15,273 bases of DNA from Proteobacteria bacterium UBA6522 (GTDB lineage Bacteria; Pseudomonadota; Gammaproteobacteria; Steroidobacterales; Rariloculaceae). Below the pieces are notes generated by a model. The model worked only from the letters and a program-made list of their open reading frames with translations. It was not told the origin of the DNA and ran no database searches. The stretch lies in assembly GCA_002434915.1 (NCBI GenBank), contig DJLG01000184.1, positions 1-15,273 on the forward strand. The letters are read 5' to 3'. Below, one piece after another: positions 6,414 through 14,151 of the stretch (the stretch's first letter is position 1; the number at the start of each line of letters is the position of its first letter). Both the position numbers and the translations under genes were made by a program.

Positions 6414-8711
6414 ATGATAGCTAGACAATTATTTCATGTATGGGGTTTGCTTGCCTCAACCTTTATTAGCTTCTTTGTAGTTGGTTGCTCACCACAACCT
6501 AACACTTTGAGCAGTAGGGAGCCCCCAGAGCAAAAGCAAGCAACATATGTTGGCGGGCAACAATGCTCTAACTGCCACCAACAAGAATGGAACCTTTGGG
6601 AGAATTCTCATCATGACCTGTCATTACAAGCTGCCGGTCCTGATTCCGTGTTAGGCAACTTCTCTAATACAACCTTTAGTTACAACGGAATTATTACTGA
6701 ATTTTTTATTAGAAATGATGCTTATTGGACTAAGACTGATGGGCCTGATGGAACACTGACAGAATACGAAATAACGCATGCTATTGGCTCTGAACCACTA
6801 CAACAATATGTAACAAAATTTGCTGATGGGCATTATCAGGTGTTGAGTATTGCATGGGATACAAGAACCGAAGAAGAAGGCGGTCAGCGATGGTTTCATT
6901 TATACCCCAATGATGTAGTCAACCATAATGATCCACTCCACTGGACTGGCGTCTATCAAAACTGGAATGGGACCTGCGCTGATTGTCACTCTACCAATCT
7001 GAAAAAAAACTATTCAAGAACTGAAACCGCATTTCAAACAAATTATTCAGATATAAATGTCAGTTGCGAAGCCTGTCATGGTCCGGGGTCCCTACATGCT
7101 CAACAACCTGAGACTTTTCAATTAACTTTTTCAGAAAATTTATCAGCAGACTGGCTATTTTCAGAAAATAGCAGCATCGCACAACGTGTGCCAGCACTAG
7201 AGGAACACACTGAAATTGAAATCTGTGCCCGTTGCCACTCACGTCGCAGCCAACTCACAGACGAGCACAACCCTGGTGATCCTTTTTTAGATGCTTTTCG
7301 ACCTTCTCTGCTAGACGACGGTATCTATCATCCAGATGGTCAAATTCAGGAAGAAGTGTATGTCTATGGGTCATTTCTTCAAAGCAAGATGTATGCCGCA
7401 GGCGTAACATGTAGTAACTGCCATGATCCTCATACCGCAAACTTGCGATATGAAGGTGATGCTCTTTGTGCGCAATGTCATCTACCTAGTAAGTATGCTG
7501 ATCAGTCACATAATCATCATGAAGAACAAAATGAGGAAATGACCTGTGCAAATTGCCATATGCCTTCACAGACCTATATGTCTGTTGATCCACGCCGTGA
7601 TCATAGTTTTAGAGTACCTCGACCAGACCTCTCTATAGAACTAGGTTCACCAAACGCCTGCAATAATTGTCATAGCATTGAAACCCCGCAATGGGCTGCA
7701 AATAAAATTACAGAATGGTTCCCAGAAGGCGGACTGGGAACACCACACTATGGTCAGGCAATAAATGCGGGTCGCATATGGTCTGCTGAACGCACGCCCC
7801 TATTATTAGCATTAGTAAATGACCCATCTTTACCATCCATAGTTAGAGCGACAGGTATTAGACTTCTTGCTAATCAACTAGACGACTTATCATTAAGTAC
7901 AATTGAAAACCTTCTTTATCTGAATGAACCCTTAATACAGCTAGAAGGCTTAGCTGCTCTTAATAATGTAGACATTGATACACGCATTAATTTTGCACAA
8001 AGATTCCTTACATCGCCTTTGCGAGCTCTTAGAATCGAGGCTGCTAAACTATTACTTCCTGCGCGTTCTGAGCTTAGTGAGAGACGGCAAGCAGACTTAG
8101 ATAAAGCGCTCAATGAATACTTAGATTCTCAAGATTTTAATAGCGAACGTGGAGAAGGTCTTCTCAGTCTAGGTAATACATTCGTACAAATGAATAACCT
8201 TGCTGAAGCAGAGGATACAATGCGTGCAGCTATCAATAACGAACCTTACTTTACAGCTGCGTATGTAAACCTTGCGGACATATATCGTCAAACAGGACGG
8301 GAAAATGAAGCAGAAATTCTATTACGATCTGCTATAGAAAATAACCCACAAAATCCAGCTGGATATTTTGCTCTTGGGCTCTCTCTTGTGCGCTCAGGAC
8401 AAGCTAGAGAAGCAATTGAAATGTTAGACAATGCAGCAACGCTAGCTCCTAATGAACCTTACTATCACTATGTTACTGGAATTGCACTAAACTCAAACGG
8501 TGAAACAGAAGCAGGACTAGCTAAGCTTCATGTAACCCATAACCAGTTCCCGGGTCATAGGGATACACTGTTTGCACTCGCAACAATTTATAGGGATGAA
8601 GAGAACTGGAATGCAGCGGAACTTTACACCCGAAGATTGTTAACTATCTCCCCAAGTGATGGGCCTGCTCAGGTGCTTCTCACAGAAATTGAAGACATAA
8701 CCACGCCTTAG
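6414..8711 (+). CDS. Octaheme c-type cytochrome lipoprotein with HEAT-like and TPR repeats
   Basis: Exported electron carrier or redox enzyme. Residues 1-25 form a lipoprotein signal (FFVVGC lipobox, Cys25), so the mature protein would be membrane-anchored outside the cytoplasm. Eight CxxCH heme-binding motifs start at residues 51, 188, 218, 271, 333, 352, 378 and 416. The first lies in YVGGQQCSNCHQQEWNLWENSHH, the pattern of cytochrome c554-type domains. Residues about 460-550 look like HEAT-type helical repeats, and about 580-745 contain TPR units (LAEAEDTMRAAINNEP, ENEAEILLRSAIENNP, AREAIEMLDNAATLAP, WNAAELYTRRLLTISP). Such cytochrome/TPR fusions are known in many bacteria, mostly uncharacterised. 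No CxxCK motif is present, so it is not a typical NrfA nitrite reductase. ATG 6414 has only a weak ribosome site. queF follows after 30 bp. Confidence 0.88.
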   Translation: MIARQLFHVWGLLASTFISFFVVGCSPQPNTLSSREPPEQKQATYVGGQQCSNCHQQEWNLWENSHHDLSLQAAGPDSVLGNFSNTTFSYNGIITEFFIRNDAYWTKTDGPDGTLTEYEITHAIGSEPLQQYVTKFADGHYQVLSIAWDTRTEEEGGQRWFHLYPNDVVNHNDPLHWTGVYQNWNGTCADCHSTNLKKNYSRTETAFQTNYSDINVSCEACHGPGSLHAQQPETFQLTFSENLSADWLFSENSSIAQRVPALEEHTEIEICARCHSRRSQLTDEHNPGDPFLDAFRPSLLDDGIYHPDGQIQEEVYVYGSFLQSKMYAAGVTCSNCHDPHTANLRYEGDALCAQCHLPSKYADQSHNHHEEQNEEMTCANCHMPSQTYMSVDPRRDHSFRVPRPDLSIELGSPNACNNCHSIETPQWAANKITEWFPEGGLGTPHYGQAINAGRIWSAERTPLLLALVNDPSLPSIVRATGIRLLANQLDDLSLSTIENLLYLNEPLIQLEGLAALNNVDIDTRINFAQRFLTSPLRALRIEAAKLLLPARSELSERRQADLDKALNEYLDSQDFNSERGEGLLSLGNTFVQMNNLAEAEDTMRAAINNEPYFTAAYVNLADIYRQTGRENEAEILLRSAIENNPQNPAGYFALGLSLVRSGQAREAIEMLDNAATLAPNEPYYHYVTGIALNSNGETEAGLAKLHVTHNQFPGHRDTLFALATIYRDEENWNAAELYTRRLLTISPSDGPAQVLLTEIEDITTP

Positions 8712-8741
8712 AAAGGTTATAGCGCAGGACCTAAAATAGAC

Positions 8742-9503
8742 ATGCTTAAATCTATTGCTCGTAAACAAAATCGTATTCAACTTGGCATTGAAAATAAGCT
8801 TCCTTTTTCAGGATACGATATATGGAACAGCTATGAACTGACTTGGTTAAACAAGTTAGGAAAACCCGTAGCTGCCATGGCTGAATTCTACCTGCCTGCA
8901 AGCTCACCATACCTTATTGAATCAAAATCCCTAAAACTTTATCTACACTCTTTCAGTACAAAAAAAATCCAGTCACAAGAAAAACTGTGCTCTATATTAA
9001 GTCAAGAAATCTCTAAGGTTAGTGGTGCAAAAACTAATGTTACAGTTAATGAGCTCACCTCTATCAAATTAAAAAATTCTGTTAATCCACCGGGAGTTTG
9101 TATAGATAATACAAAAGTAAAACTGTCTGTTTATAATTACGACCCAGATCAATTATCCGGCAGTACCGATACAGCCTGTCAAATAAGAGAAACTCTTCAC
9201 TCTCACTTATTTCAAAGCAACTGCCCTATGACTGGGCAACCGGATTGGGCCACTATCCTTATAAGTTATCATGGCCCAAAAATTAATTGGGATCACCTGT
9301 TAGCCTATCTCGTATCTTTTCGTGAACATGCAGAATTCCATGAACAGTGTGTTGAAAGAATCTTTATGGATATTAAGCGATATTGCCAACCTGAAGCCCT
9401 AACCGTTTATGCTCGTTTTACCCGAAGAGGTGGCTTAGATATAAATCCATTTCGCAGTGATTTTGAGGATTCCCCAACTAATTTTCGTCTGCTTCGTCAA
9501 TAG
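8742..9503 (+). CDS. queF: NADPH-dependent 7-cyano-7-deazaguanine reductase QueF, long (two-domain) type
   Basis: Cytoplasmic enzyme reducing preQ0 to preQ1 in queuosine tRNA modification. The N-terminal half carries the substrate-binding ESKSLKLYLHSF (60-71). The C-terminal half has the catalytic SNCPMTGQPDW (159-169) with nucleophile Cys161 and Asp168, then FHEQCVERI (199-207) with His200 and Glu201, and the C-terminal YARFTRRGGLDINPFRSD (223-240). Residues from NKLPFSGYDIW onward align with E. coli QueF by eye. At 253 residues it is about 30 shorter than E. coli QueF (282); the missing part is the N-terminal leader, not the catalytic core. The frame cannot be extended usefully: the cytochrome stop (8709-8711) is in the same frame with no start between. 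AGGA at 8726-8729 is a distant ribosome site. Probably cotranscribed with the cytochrome. Confidence 0.93.
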   Translation: MLKSIARKQNRIQLGIENKLPFSGYDIWNSYELTWLNKLGKPVAAMAEFYLPASSPYLIESKSLKLYLHSFSTKKIQSQEKLCSILSQEISKVSGAKTNVTVNELTSIKLKNSVNPPGVCIDNTKVKLSVYNYDPDQLSGSTDTACQIRETLHSHLFQSNCPMTGQPDWATILISYHGPKINWDHLLAYLVSFREHAEFHEQCVERIFMDIKRYCQPEALTVYARFTRRGGLDINPFRSDFEDSPTNFRLLRQ

Positions 9504-9520
9504 ACCTGTTCTAAAAAACT

Positions 9521-10888
9521 CTAAGCAAGGGCCATATAAGTAATGGCCGTTATAATTACAGCTCCAAATAAATTTAAAGCAAAACCCTCTCGCACCATCG
9601 TACGAATAGGAATCTTGCCAGAGCTGAAGATAACTGCATTAGGTCCTGTTGCAACAGGTAACATAAACGCGCAACTCGCACTCATTGCAGCAGGCACCAT
9701 AAGAAGACGAGGGTCCATATCTGCTCCGATTGCGGCCGCTGCAAGAATAGGCATCAGTAGCGCTGTAGTAGCTGTATTGCTAGTTATCTCTGTAAGGAAA
9801 GTGACACTCACACAAAGCGCTGCAATTAATAACAAAGGATGCAGTCCGCTTAAACCAGCAAGAGCCTCACCGATAATAAGGCTGATTCCAGAACTGACAA
9901 AAGCTGAGGCTATACAAATTCCTCCAGCGAATAGTATTAAAATACCCCAAGGAATTTTAGCTGCTGTTTCCCAATCCAAAAGACGGCCACCATTGCCGCT
10001 TGGAATAAGAAACATACAAATGACAGCAATCAAAGCAACACTGGCGTCATTTGCTTGAGGTAAATCTAACCAAGCACTCCAACCACCAAAAGGATCCTTG
10101 CGAGACATCCAAGCAAGTGCGGTAAACCCGAATACTACTAGGGTACGTTTCTCCTCAGATCGCCACATTCCTACCTCAGGTAACTCAATTCTAGGAATTC
10201 CAGAAAAACCTCGAGTAACCCATAATCCTATAATGGGAAGAAATAGTATCAATACCGGAAACCCCCATCCCATCCAATCAAGAAAACTCAATTCAATACC
10301 TGTGTTCTCTGTATAGACCTGCATGAAGATAAGATTTGGTGGCGTTCCAATCGGTGTACCAATTCCTCCAACATTACAGCCATAACAGATTCCCAAAAGT
10401 AGTCCTATTTTTAGTCGCATCTCTTTTACGTTTTCCAGAGTTGCGAGCGCAATGGGTAAAAGCATTAGACTTGTAGCTGTGTTTGAGATCCACATACTAA
10501 GTAAAGCAGCAGCACTCATAAATCCGAAAACAACTCCACGACCACCACCACCACCAAAAAGATTAACCATACCAAGGGCAAGACGTCTGTGAGCACCACT
10601 CTTTTCCATGGCTGTTGAAAGCATAAAGCCACCAAGATAAAGCAGAATTAATGGGCTTCCATAAGCTTGCCCAACCTGAGCAGGCGTAAGGACTCCAACC
10701 AGCGGAAATATTGCAAATGGCACTAAGGCCGTAACTGACATCGGCAAGGCCTCGGTTATCCACCAAATAGCACATAAAAGAGTGACACTTGCAGTCCAGG
10801 TAACCTCAGGGGGTTGGCCAGATGCATTCAAACCAACGCCAAGCGTTAAAGCTGCCACGAGACCCACTAGTAATTGATTACGCCGCAT
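9521..10888 (-). CDS. SLC13/DASS-family anion transporter (dicarboxylate- or sulfate-type)
   Basis: Polytopic inner-membrane transporter of 455 residues with the two-fold internal repeat of the divalent anion:Na+ symporter family. The substrate/sodium SNT motifs are ISNTAT (134-139) and TSNTAT (369-374); the paired hairpin motifs are IGTPPN (180-185) and TGPNA (414-418). ITEALPMSVTALVPF (44-58) is the usual family N-terminal region. Substrates in the family include succinate, citrate, sulfate and similar anions; which one applies is not readable here. A Gly-rich loop GGGGGRG (112-118) is unusual but in a loop position. The gene is divergent from a TetR-family gene and sits beyond a palindromic box and a structured leader, suggesting regulated expression. 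Start ATG 10888 has an A-rich, weak ribosome site (AAAGAAAAG). Confidence 0.9.
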   Translation of the reverse strand: MRRNQLLVGLVAALTLGVGLNASGQPPEVTWTASVTLLCAIWWITEALPMSVTALVPFAIFPLVGVLTPAQVGQAYGSPLILLYLGGFMLSTAMEKSGAHRRLALGMVNLFGGGGGRGVVFGFMSAAALLSMWISNTATSLMLLPIALATLENVKEMRLKIGLLLGICYGCNVGGIGTPIGTPPNLIFMQVYTENTGIELSFLDWMGWGFPVLILFLPIIGLWVTRGFSGIPRIELPEVGMWRSEEKRTLVVFGFTALAWMSRKDPFGGWSAWLDLPQANDASVALIAVICMFLIPSGNGGRLLDWETAAKIPWGILILFAGGICIASAFVSSGISLIIGEALAGLSGLHPLLLIAALCVSVTFLTEITSNTATTALLMPILAAAAIGADMDPRLLMVPAAMSASCAFMLPVATGPNAVIFSSGKIPIRTMVREGFALNLFGAVIITAITYMALA

Positions 10889-10905
10889 GAATTCTTTTCT
10901 TTAAA

Positions 10906-10981
10906 ATTGATAATAGGAGTTGAGGGAGCTTACCCGGCTGATGAGTACTCGGCAATCCAAAATTCTAATATTATTATTAAT
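10906..10981. other. Potential structured RNA element in the transporter leader
   Basis: Two nested helices can form. The outer one pairs 10906-10915 (ATTGATAATA) with 10972-10981 (TATTATTAAT), 10 bp with one G-U on the plus strand (an A/C mismatch if read on the minus strand). The inner one pairs GGA-TTG (10916-10922, one bulged G) with CAATCC (10953-10958). Between them is a GC-rich core with GGG/CCC (10924-10926, 10933-10935). The element is a GC-rich island in very AT-rich DNA. Read leftward it ends 17 nt before the transporter ATG, the usual place for a leader control element. Read rightward it has strings resembling the SAM-I aptamer core (GAGGGA, GATGA, CGGCAATCC) but no recognisable later stems. 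Class and strand unresolved. Confidence 0.35.
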
Positions 10982-11013
10982 AACAAAAAGACTTCAAAAA
11001 AAGCATAATAACT

Positions 11014-11023
11014 CGAACGTTCG
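11014..11023. promoter_or_regulatory. CGAACGTTCG box 1, probable TetR-family operator near the transporter promoter
   Basis: Perfect 10-bp palindrome identical to box 2; the flanks also agree (AAC before, GT or GTW after). On the minus strand it lies 3 bp upstream of a TATTAT -10-like hexamer (11010-11005), but no good -35 is seen. Its position 126 bp before the transporter start suggests that the TetR protein controls the transporter. Binding is inferred. Confidence 0.6.
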
Positions 11024-11083
11024 TTTTATTATATTTTCAGATTTCTTAAAAATTATATATATTTTTTTCTCCTTAGGCATAAT

Positions 11084-11112
11084 TTCACAAAAGAACCGAA
11101 CGTTCGTATAAT
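11084..11112 (+). promoter_or_regulatory. Near-consensus sigma70 promoter of the TetR-family gene
   Basis: TTCACA (11084-11089) is followed by exactly 17 bp and TATAAT (11107-11112). The expected start of transcription, seven bases after the -10, falls on or next to the A of the ATG at 11120, so the mRNA should be leaderless or nearly so. Confidence 0.7.
11097..11106. promoter_or_regulatory. CGAACGTTCG box 2, probable autoregulatory operator
   Basis: Identical to box 1 and placed in the -35/-10 spacer, touching the TATAAT. Bound repressor would block RNA polymerase, the normal arrangement for TetR-family autoregulation. Confidence 0.65.
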
Positions 11113-11119
11113 AGCCATT

Positions 11120-11740
11120 ATGACTAAAGGCGCTGAGACCAAAGCTACAATACTTGAACAGGCTATTTCGATGGCGAGTGTATATGGACTAGAAGGTCTC
11201 ACTATAGGACAACTAGCTAAAGAAACTAGAATGTCTAAGAGCGGACTTTTTGGGCATTTTGGTTCTAAGGAAGCTCTACAGTTTTCAGTTTTAGATGCTG
11301 TTATTAAAAATTTTGCTCTATTAGTTATGGAACCAGCTCGTAAAGAACTCACTGGCAACACTCAGCTTGAAATTCTTTTTGCTAAATGGACTCAATGGAT
11401 TAGCATTGATCAAAGAGCTGGGGGTTGCCTCTTAATTGCTGCTTCAACAGAACTAGATGACCGTCCTGGAGAACTCCGAGAGTATTTGGCCAAACAACAG
11501 ATTGAATGGCTAGACTGCATAAGACGTATGGCACAAAAGGCGGTTTCACAAGACAGTCTAAAAATTGGGCTAGACACTCGCCAGTTTGCATTTGAATTTC
11601 ATAGTATAGGGTTAAGCTTAAATTTTTCTCTGAGATTATTAAACGATCAAAAAGCTCCCGAAAGGGCATACACCGCTTTTAGCAAATTAATGCAGAACGC
11701 TAAATCCCAACCTACAACCATAACAAGGTACAACAACTAA
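11120..11740 (+). CDS. TetR/AcrR-family transcriptional regulator
   Basis: Helical DNA-binding repressor of 206 residues. The N-terminal domain (about 6-55) has the family helix-turn-helix in LTIGQLAKETRMSKSGLFGHFGSKEAL (27-53). The ligand/dimer domain contains GGCLLIAASTELDDRPG (101-117), a string typical of one TetR subgroup, with Cys103 in the conserved GGC; the ligand is unknown. The start is well supported: the domain begins at residue 6, so no later ATG would work. ATG 11120 has no Shine-Dalgarno and directly follows the promoter, implying a leaderless message. Two palindromic boxes in the upstream region suggest that it represses itself and the divergent DASS transporter. Its stop lies 1 bp from the stop of convergent ahcY. 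Confidence 0.93.
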   Translation: MTKGAETKATILEQAISMASVYGLEGLTIGQLAKETRMSKSGLFGHFGSKEALQFSVLDAVIKNFALLVMEPARKELTGNTQLEILFAKWTQWISIDQRAGGCLLIAASTELDDRPGELREYLAKQQIEWLDCIRRMAQKAVSQDSLKIGLDTRQFAFEFHSIGLSLNFSLRLLNDQKAPERAYTAFSKLMQNAKSQPTTITRYNN

Positions 11741-11741
11741 A

Positions 11742-13169
11742 TTAGTACCTATAGTGACCCGGCTTGTAGGGTCCCTCAGTAGCAACACCCATATAACTTG
11801 CTTGCCGCTCAGAGAGCTGTTCAAGCTTTACTCCCAATTTATCTAAATGCAAGCGTGCAACTTTTTCATCTAATTCCTTAGGCAAGGTATAAACTCCCAA
11901 AGGATAATCATCCGGGTTCTTGAACATTTCAATCTGTGCAAGAACCTGGTTTGTGAAGCTATTAGACATAACAAAACTAGGATGCCCCGTTGCACAACCT
12001 AAGTTCACCAAGCGTCCTTCAGCCAATAAAATTATGCTATTCCCACTTGGAAAAGTAATCCTATGTACCTGAGGCTTTACCTCCTCCCAATGATACTTAC
12101 GGGTTGGGTCTACTTGAATTTCATTGTCAAAATGGCCAATGTTACAAACGATGGCATTATCCTTCATCTGTTTCATGTGCTCTTCAGTTAAGACATCAAC
12201 ACATCCCGTTGCAGTCACGATTATATCTGCAATCTTGCAAGCCTCATCCATCGTCATAACTTCATGACCTTCCATCGCTGCTTGTAAAGCACAAATCGGA
12301 TCTATCTCAGTAACAATAACTCTAGCAGCTTGAGATCTTAGAGATTGGCAAGAACCCTTACCCACATCCCCGTAGCCTGCTACAACTGCGACTTTCCCAG
12401 CAAGCATCACATCAGTTGCTCTCATAATTGAATCAACTAGGGAATGCCGGCAGCCATATAGGTTGTCAAACTTAGATTTGGTAACAGAATCATTGACATT
12501 AATCGCCGGGAAAAGCAGTTCTTCTCGCTCCAACATTTGGTATAACCGATGTACACCTGTTGTAGTCTCCTCAGTCACACCCGCTATATCTTTCACCATT
12601 CGATGAAATCGTTGGGGATCACGATCCACTGATCGACGCACTGCTGCGAATAAGACTCGTTCTTCCTCGCTCTCTGGTTCTTTATCCAAAACACTATAAT
12701 TTTCTTCAGCTTGGTACCCTAAATGAACAAATAAGGTCGCATCACCACCATCATCAAGAATCATGTTTGGACCAAGACCATCACCCCAATCGAAAATACG
12801 ATCTACATAGGCCCAATATTCTTCAAGGGTCTCACCCTTGACTGCAAACACTGGCGTCCCATTTGCAGCAATTGCAGCTGCAGCATGATCCTGAGTTGAA
12901 AATATATTGCAGGTTGCCCAGCGAACACTTGCACCTAGAGCCTCCAACGTTTCAATCAGCACCGCTGTCTGTATGGTCATATGTAATGAGCCGGTAATAC
13001 GAGCGCCCTTTAGAGGTTGAGAAGAACCATATTCCTCCCGCACAGCCATCAGACCTGGCATTTCCTGCTCTGCCAGAGAGATTTCACGCCTTCCAAAATC
13101 AGATAGTGAAATATCACTGATAACATAATCCTTATCTGTCGATTTAATAACTGCAACTTGATTATTCAT
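11742..13169 (-). CDS. ahcY: S-adenosylhomocysteine hydrolase
   Basis: NAD-dependent cytoplasmic enzyme splitting SAH into homocysteine and adenosine, which relieves product inhibition of methyltransferases. Full-length at 475 residues and including the roughly 40-residue insertion (about 145-190) typical of the longer bacterial form. Visible are GSLHMTIQTAVLIETL (60-75), ATCNIFSTQDHAAAA (85-99), NVNDSVTKSKFDN (224-236), the NAD-binding GYGDVGKG (265-272) after CRHSLVDSIMRATD, NIGHFDNEI (343-351), NLGCATGHPSFVMSNSF (389-405), and the conserved C-terminus YKPGHYRY. Third gene of the metK, adenosine kinase, ahcY unit, starting 24 bp after the kinase gene. The ATG start has a weak ribosome site, compatible with translation linked to the upstream gene. 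Confidence 0.97.
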   Translation of the reverse strand: MNNQVAVIKSTDKDYVISDISLSDFGRREISLAEQEMPGLMAVREEYGSSQPLKGARITGSLHMTIQTAVLIETLEALGASVRWATCNIFSTQDHAAAAIAANGTPVFAVKGETLEEYWAYVDRIFDWGDGLGPNMILDDGGDATLFVHLGYQAEENYSVLDKEPESEEERVLFAAVRRSVDRDPQRFHRMVKDIAGVTEETTTGVHRLYQMLEREELLFPAINVNDSVTKSKFDNLYGCRHSLVDSIMRATDVMLAGKVAVVAGYGDVGKGSCQSLRSQAARVIVTEIDPICALQAAMEGHEVMTMDEACKIADIIVTATGCVDVLTEEHMKQMKDNAIVCNIGHFDNEIQVDPTRKYHWEEVKPQVHRITFPSGNSIILLAEGRLVNLGCATGHPSFVMSNSFTNQVLAQIEMFKNPDDYPLGVYTLPKELDEKVARLHLDKLGVKLEQLSERQASYMGVATEGPYKPGHYRY

Positions 13170-13193
13170 AATTTATATTTCTGAACGATTTCC

Positions 13194-14129
13194 CTATCTT
13201 ATCGATTTACCAAAATTAACCTCAAAACGTTTCTCAAAACTTTCCATTGAAAAACTATGGTTCTGAGTGCCATGACTTTCTACCTTAATAGCACCCATCA
13301 AACTTGCTATACGCCCAGTAGTTATCCAATCTTTTGTATTCATAAGACCAAATAACAAACCAGCCCTATAAGCATCACCGCATCCAGTTGGATCATTTAC
13401 TACATTGGGTTTAACAGGAGGAATTTCAATATCCCCCTGATTCGTATAAATTACTGATCCCTCGGCGCCTCGTGTAACAATCAAAGCTTCAGTCCGACTC
13501 CTAATATCGGACAACTCCCAACCTGTAACACTCTTTAGTAACTCCCATTCATAATTATTAACCGTAACCCAGGTAGATAAATCAATAAACTGTCTAAGTT
13601 CATCGCCAGCAAACATTGGTAACCCCTGGCCTGGGTCAAATATAAACGGAATTTTTTCCTCAAAAAACTGTGAAGCATGTTCTAGCATTCCAGTTCTGCC
13701 ATCTGGAGAAATCATTCCTATAGATACTCCAGAAAGATTACTAACTTTATTAAGATGAGAAAAATTCATGGCGCCTGGATGAAACATAATTATCTGATTA
13801 TCATCAATATCAGTTGTTATATAGGCTTGGGCCGTGAAAACATCATCAAGAACACTAATGCAATCTTGCCGAATTCCATGCTTTTCTAACCATGCTGAAT
13901 ACACATCAAAATCACACCCTGCAGTTCCCATAGGGATAGGATCCTCGCCAAGCAATCTTAAATTAAAAGCTATATTTAGCGCACAACCCCCAAAGTTTCT
14001 GCGTAGCTCTGGCACGAGAAAAGAAACATTTAAAATATCAATTTGATCGGGCAGAATATGGTTTTTGAAAGAGTCCTCAAAGACCATAATGTTGTCATAA
14101 GCAACCGAACCACAGATTAAAGCTGACAT
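13194..14129 (-). CDS. PfkB-family kinase, probable adenosine kinase
   Basis: Ribokinase-fold ATP-dependent kinase of 311 residues. The N-terminal substrate region has NFGGCALNIAFNLRLLG (45-61). The C-terminal PfkB signature is NDPTGCGDAYRAGLL (245-259) with catalytic-base Asp252 after the GCG anion hole. The Asp-Pro-Thr-Gly form is common in bacterial adenosine kinase-like proteins. Lying between metK and ahcY, the expected role is to phosphorylate adenosine released by AhcY, pulling that reversible reaction toward hydrolysis. The kinase family is certain; the adenosine specificity is inferred from context and sequence style, as sugar kinases share the fold. Gaps of 22 bp (to metK) and 24 bp (to ahcY) indicate one operon. 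Confidence 0.85.
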   Translation of the reverse strand: MSALICGSVAYDNIMVFEDSFKNHILPDQIDILNVSFLVPELRRNFGGCALNIAFNLRLLGEDPIPMGTAGCDFDVYSAWLEKHGIRQDCISVLDDVFTAQAYITTDIDDNQIIMFHPGAMNFSHLNKVSNLSGVSIGMISPDGRTGMLEHASQFFEEKIPFIFDPGQGLPMFAGDELRQFIDLSTWVTVNNYEWELLKSVTGWELSDIRSRTEALIVTRGAEGSVIYTNQGDIEIPPVKPNVVNDPTGCGDAYRAGLLFGLMNTKDWITTGRIASLMGAIKVESHGTQNHSFSMESFEKRFEVNFGKSIR

Positions 14130-14151
14130 TATAAATTTGCCCTACTTAAGC

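Noticed and set aside
6414..8711. Octaheme hydroxylamine oxidoreductase or NrfA-type nitrite reductase
   Set aside because: No CxxCK motif, and the TPR/HEAT C-terminal half differs from both families; heme count alone is not enough.
9543..10058. 171-codon plus-strand open frame
   Set aside because: It is antisense to the clearly real DASS transporter, whose family motifs lie in the other strand; the plus-strand product resembles no family I know.
10938..10958. CTGATGAG string resembling a hammerhead ribozyme core
   Set aside because: The following GAGTACTC cannot form a normal stem II hairpin, and the required GAAA after it is absent (GGCAA instead).
10920..11111. 63-codon plus-strand open frame in the tetR/transporter intergenic region
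   Set aside because: It runs across both palindromic boxes and the tetR promoter, and its product is a low-complexity Ile/Lys/Leu string that follows from AT-rich DNA.
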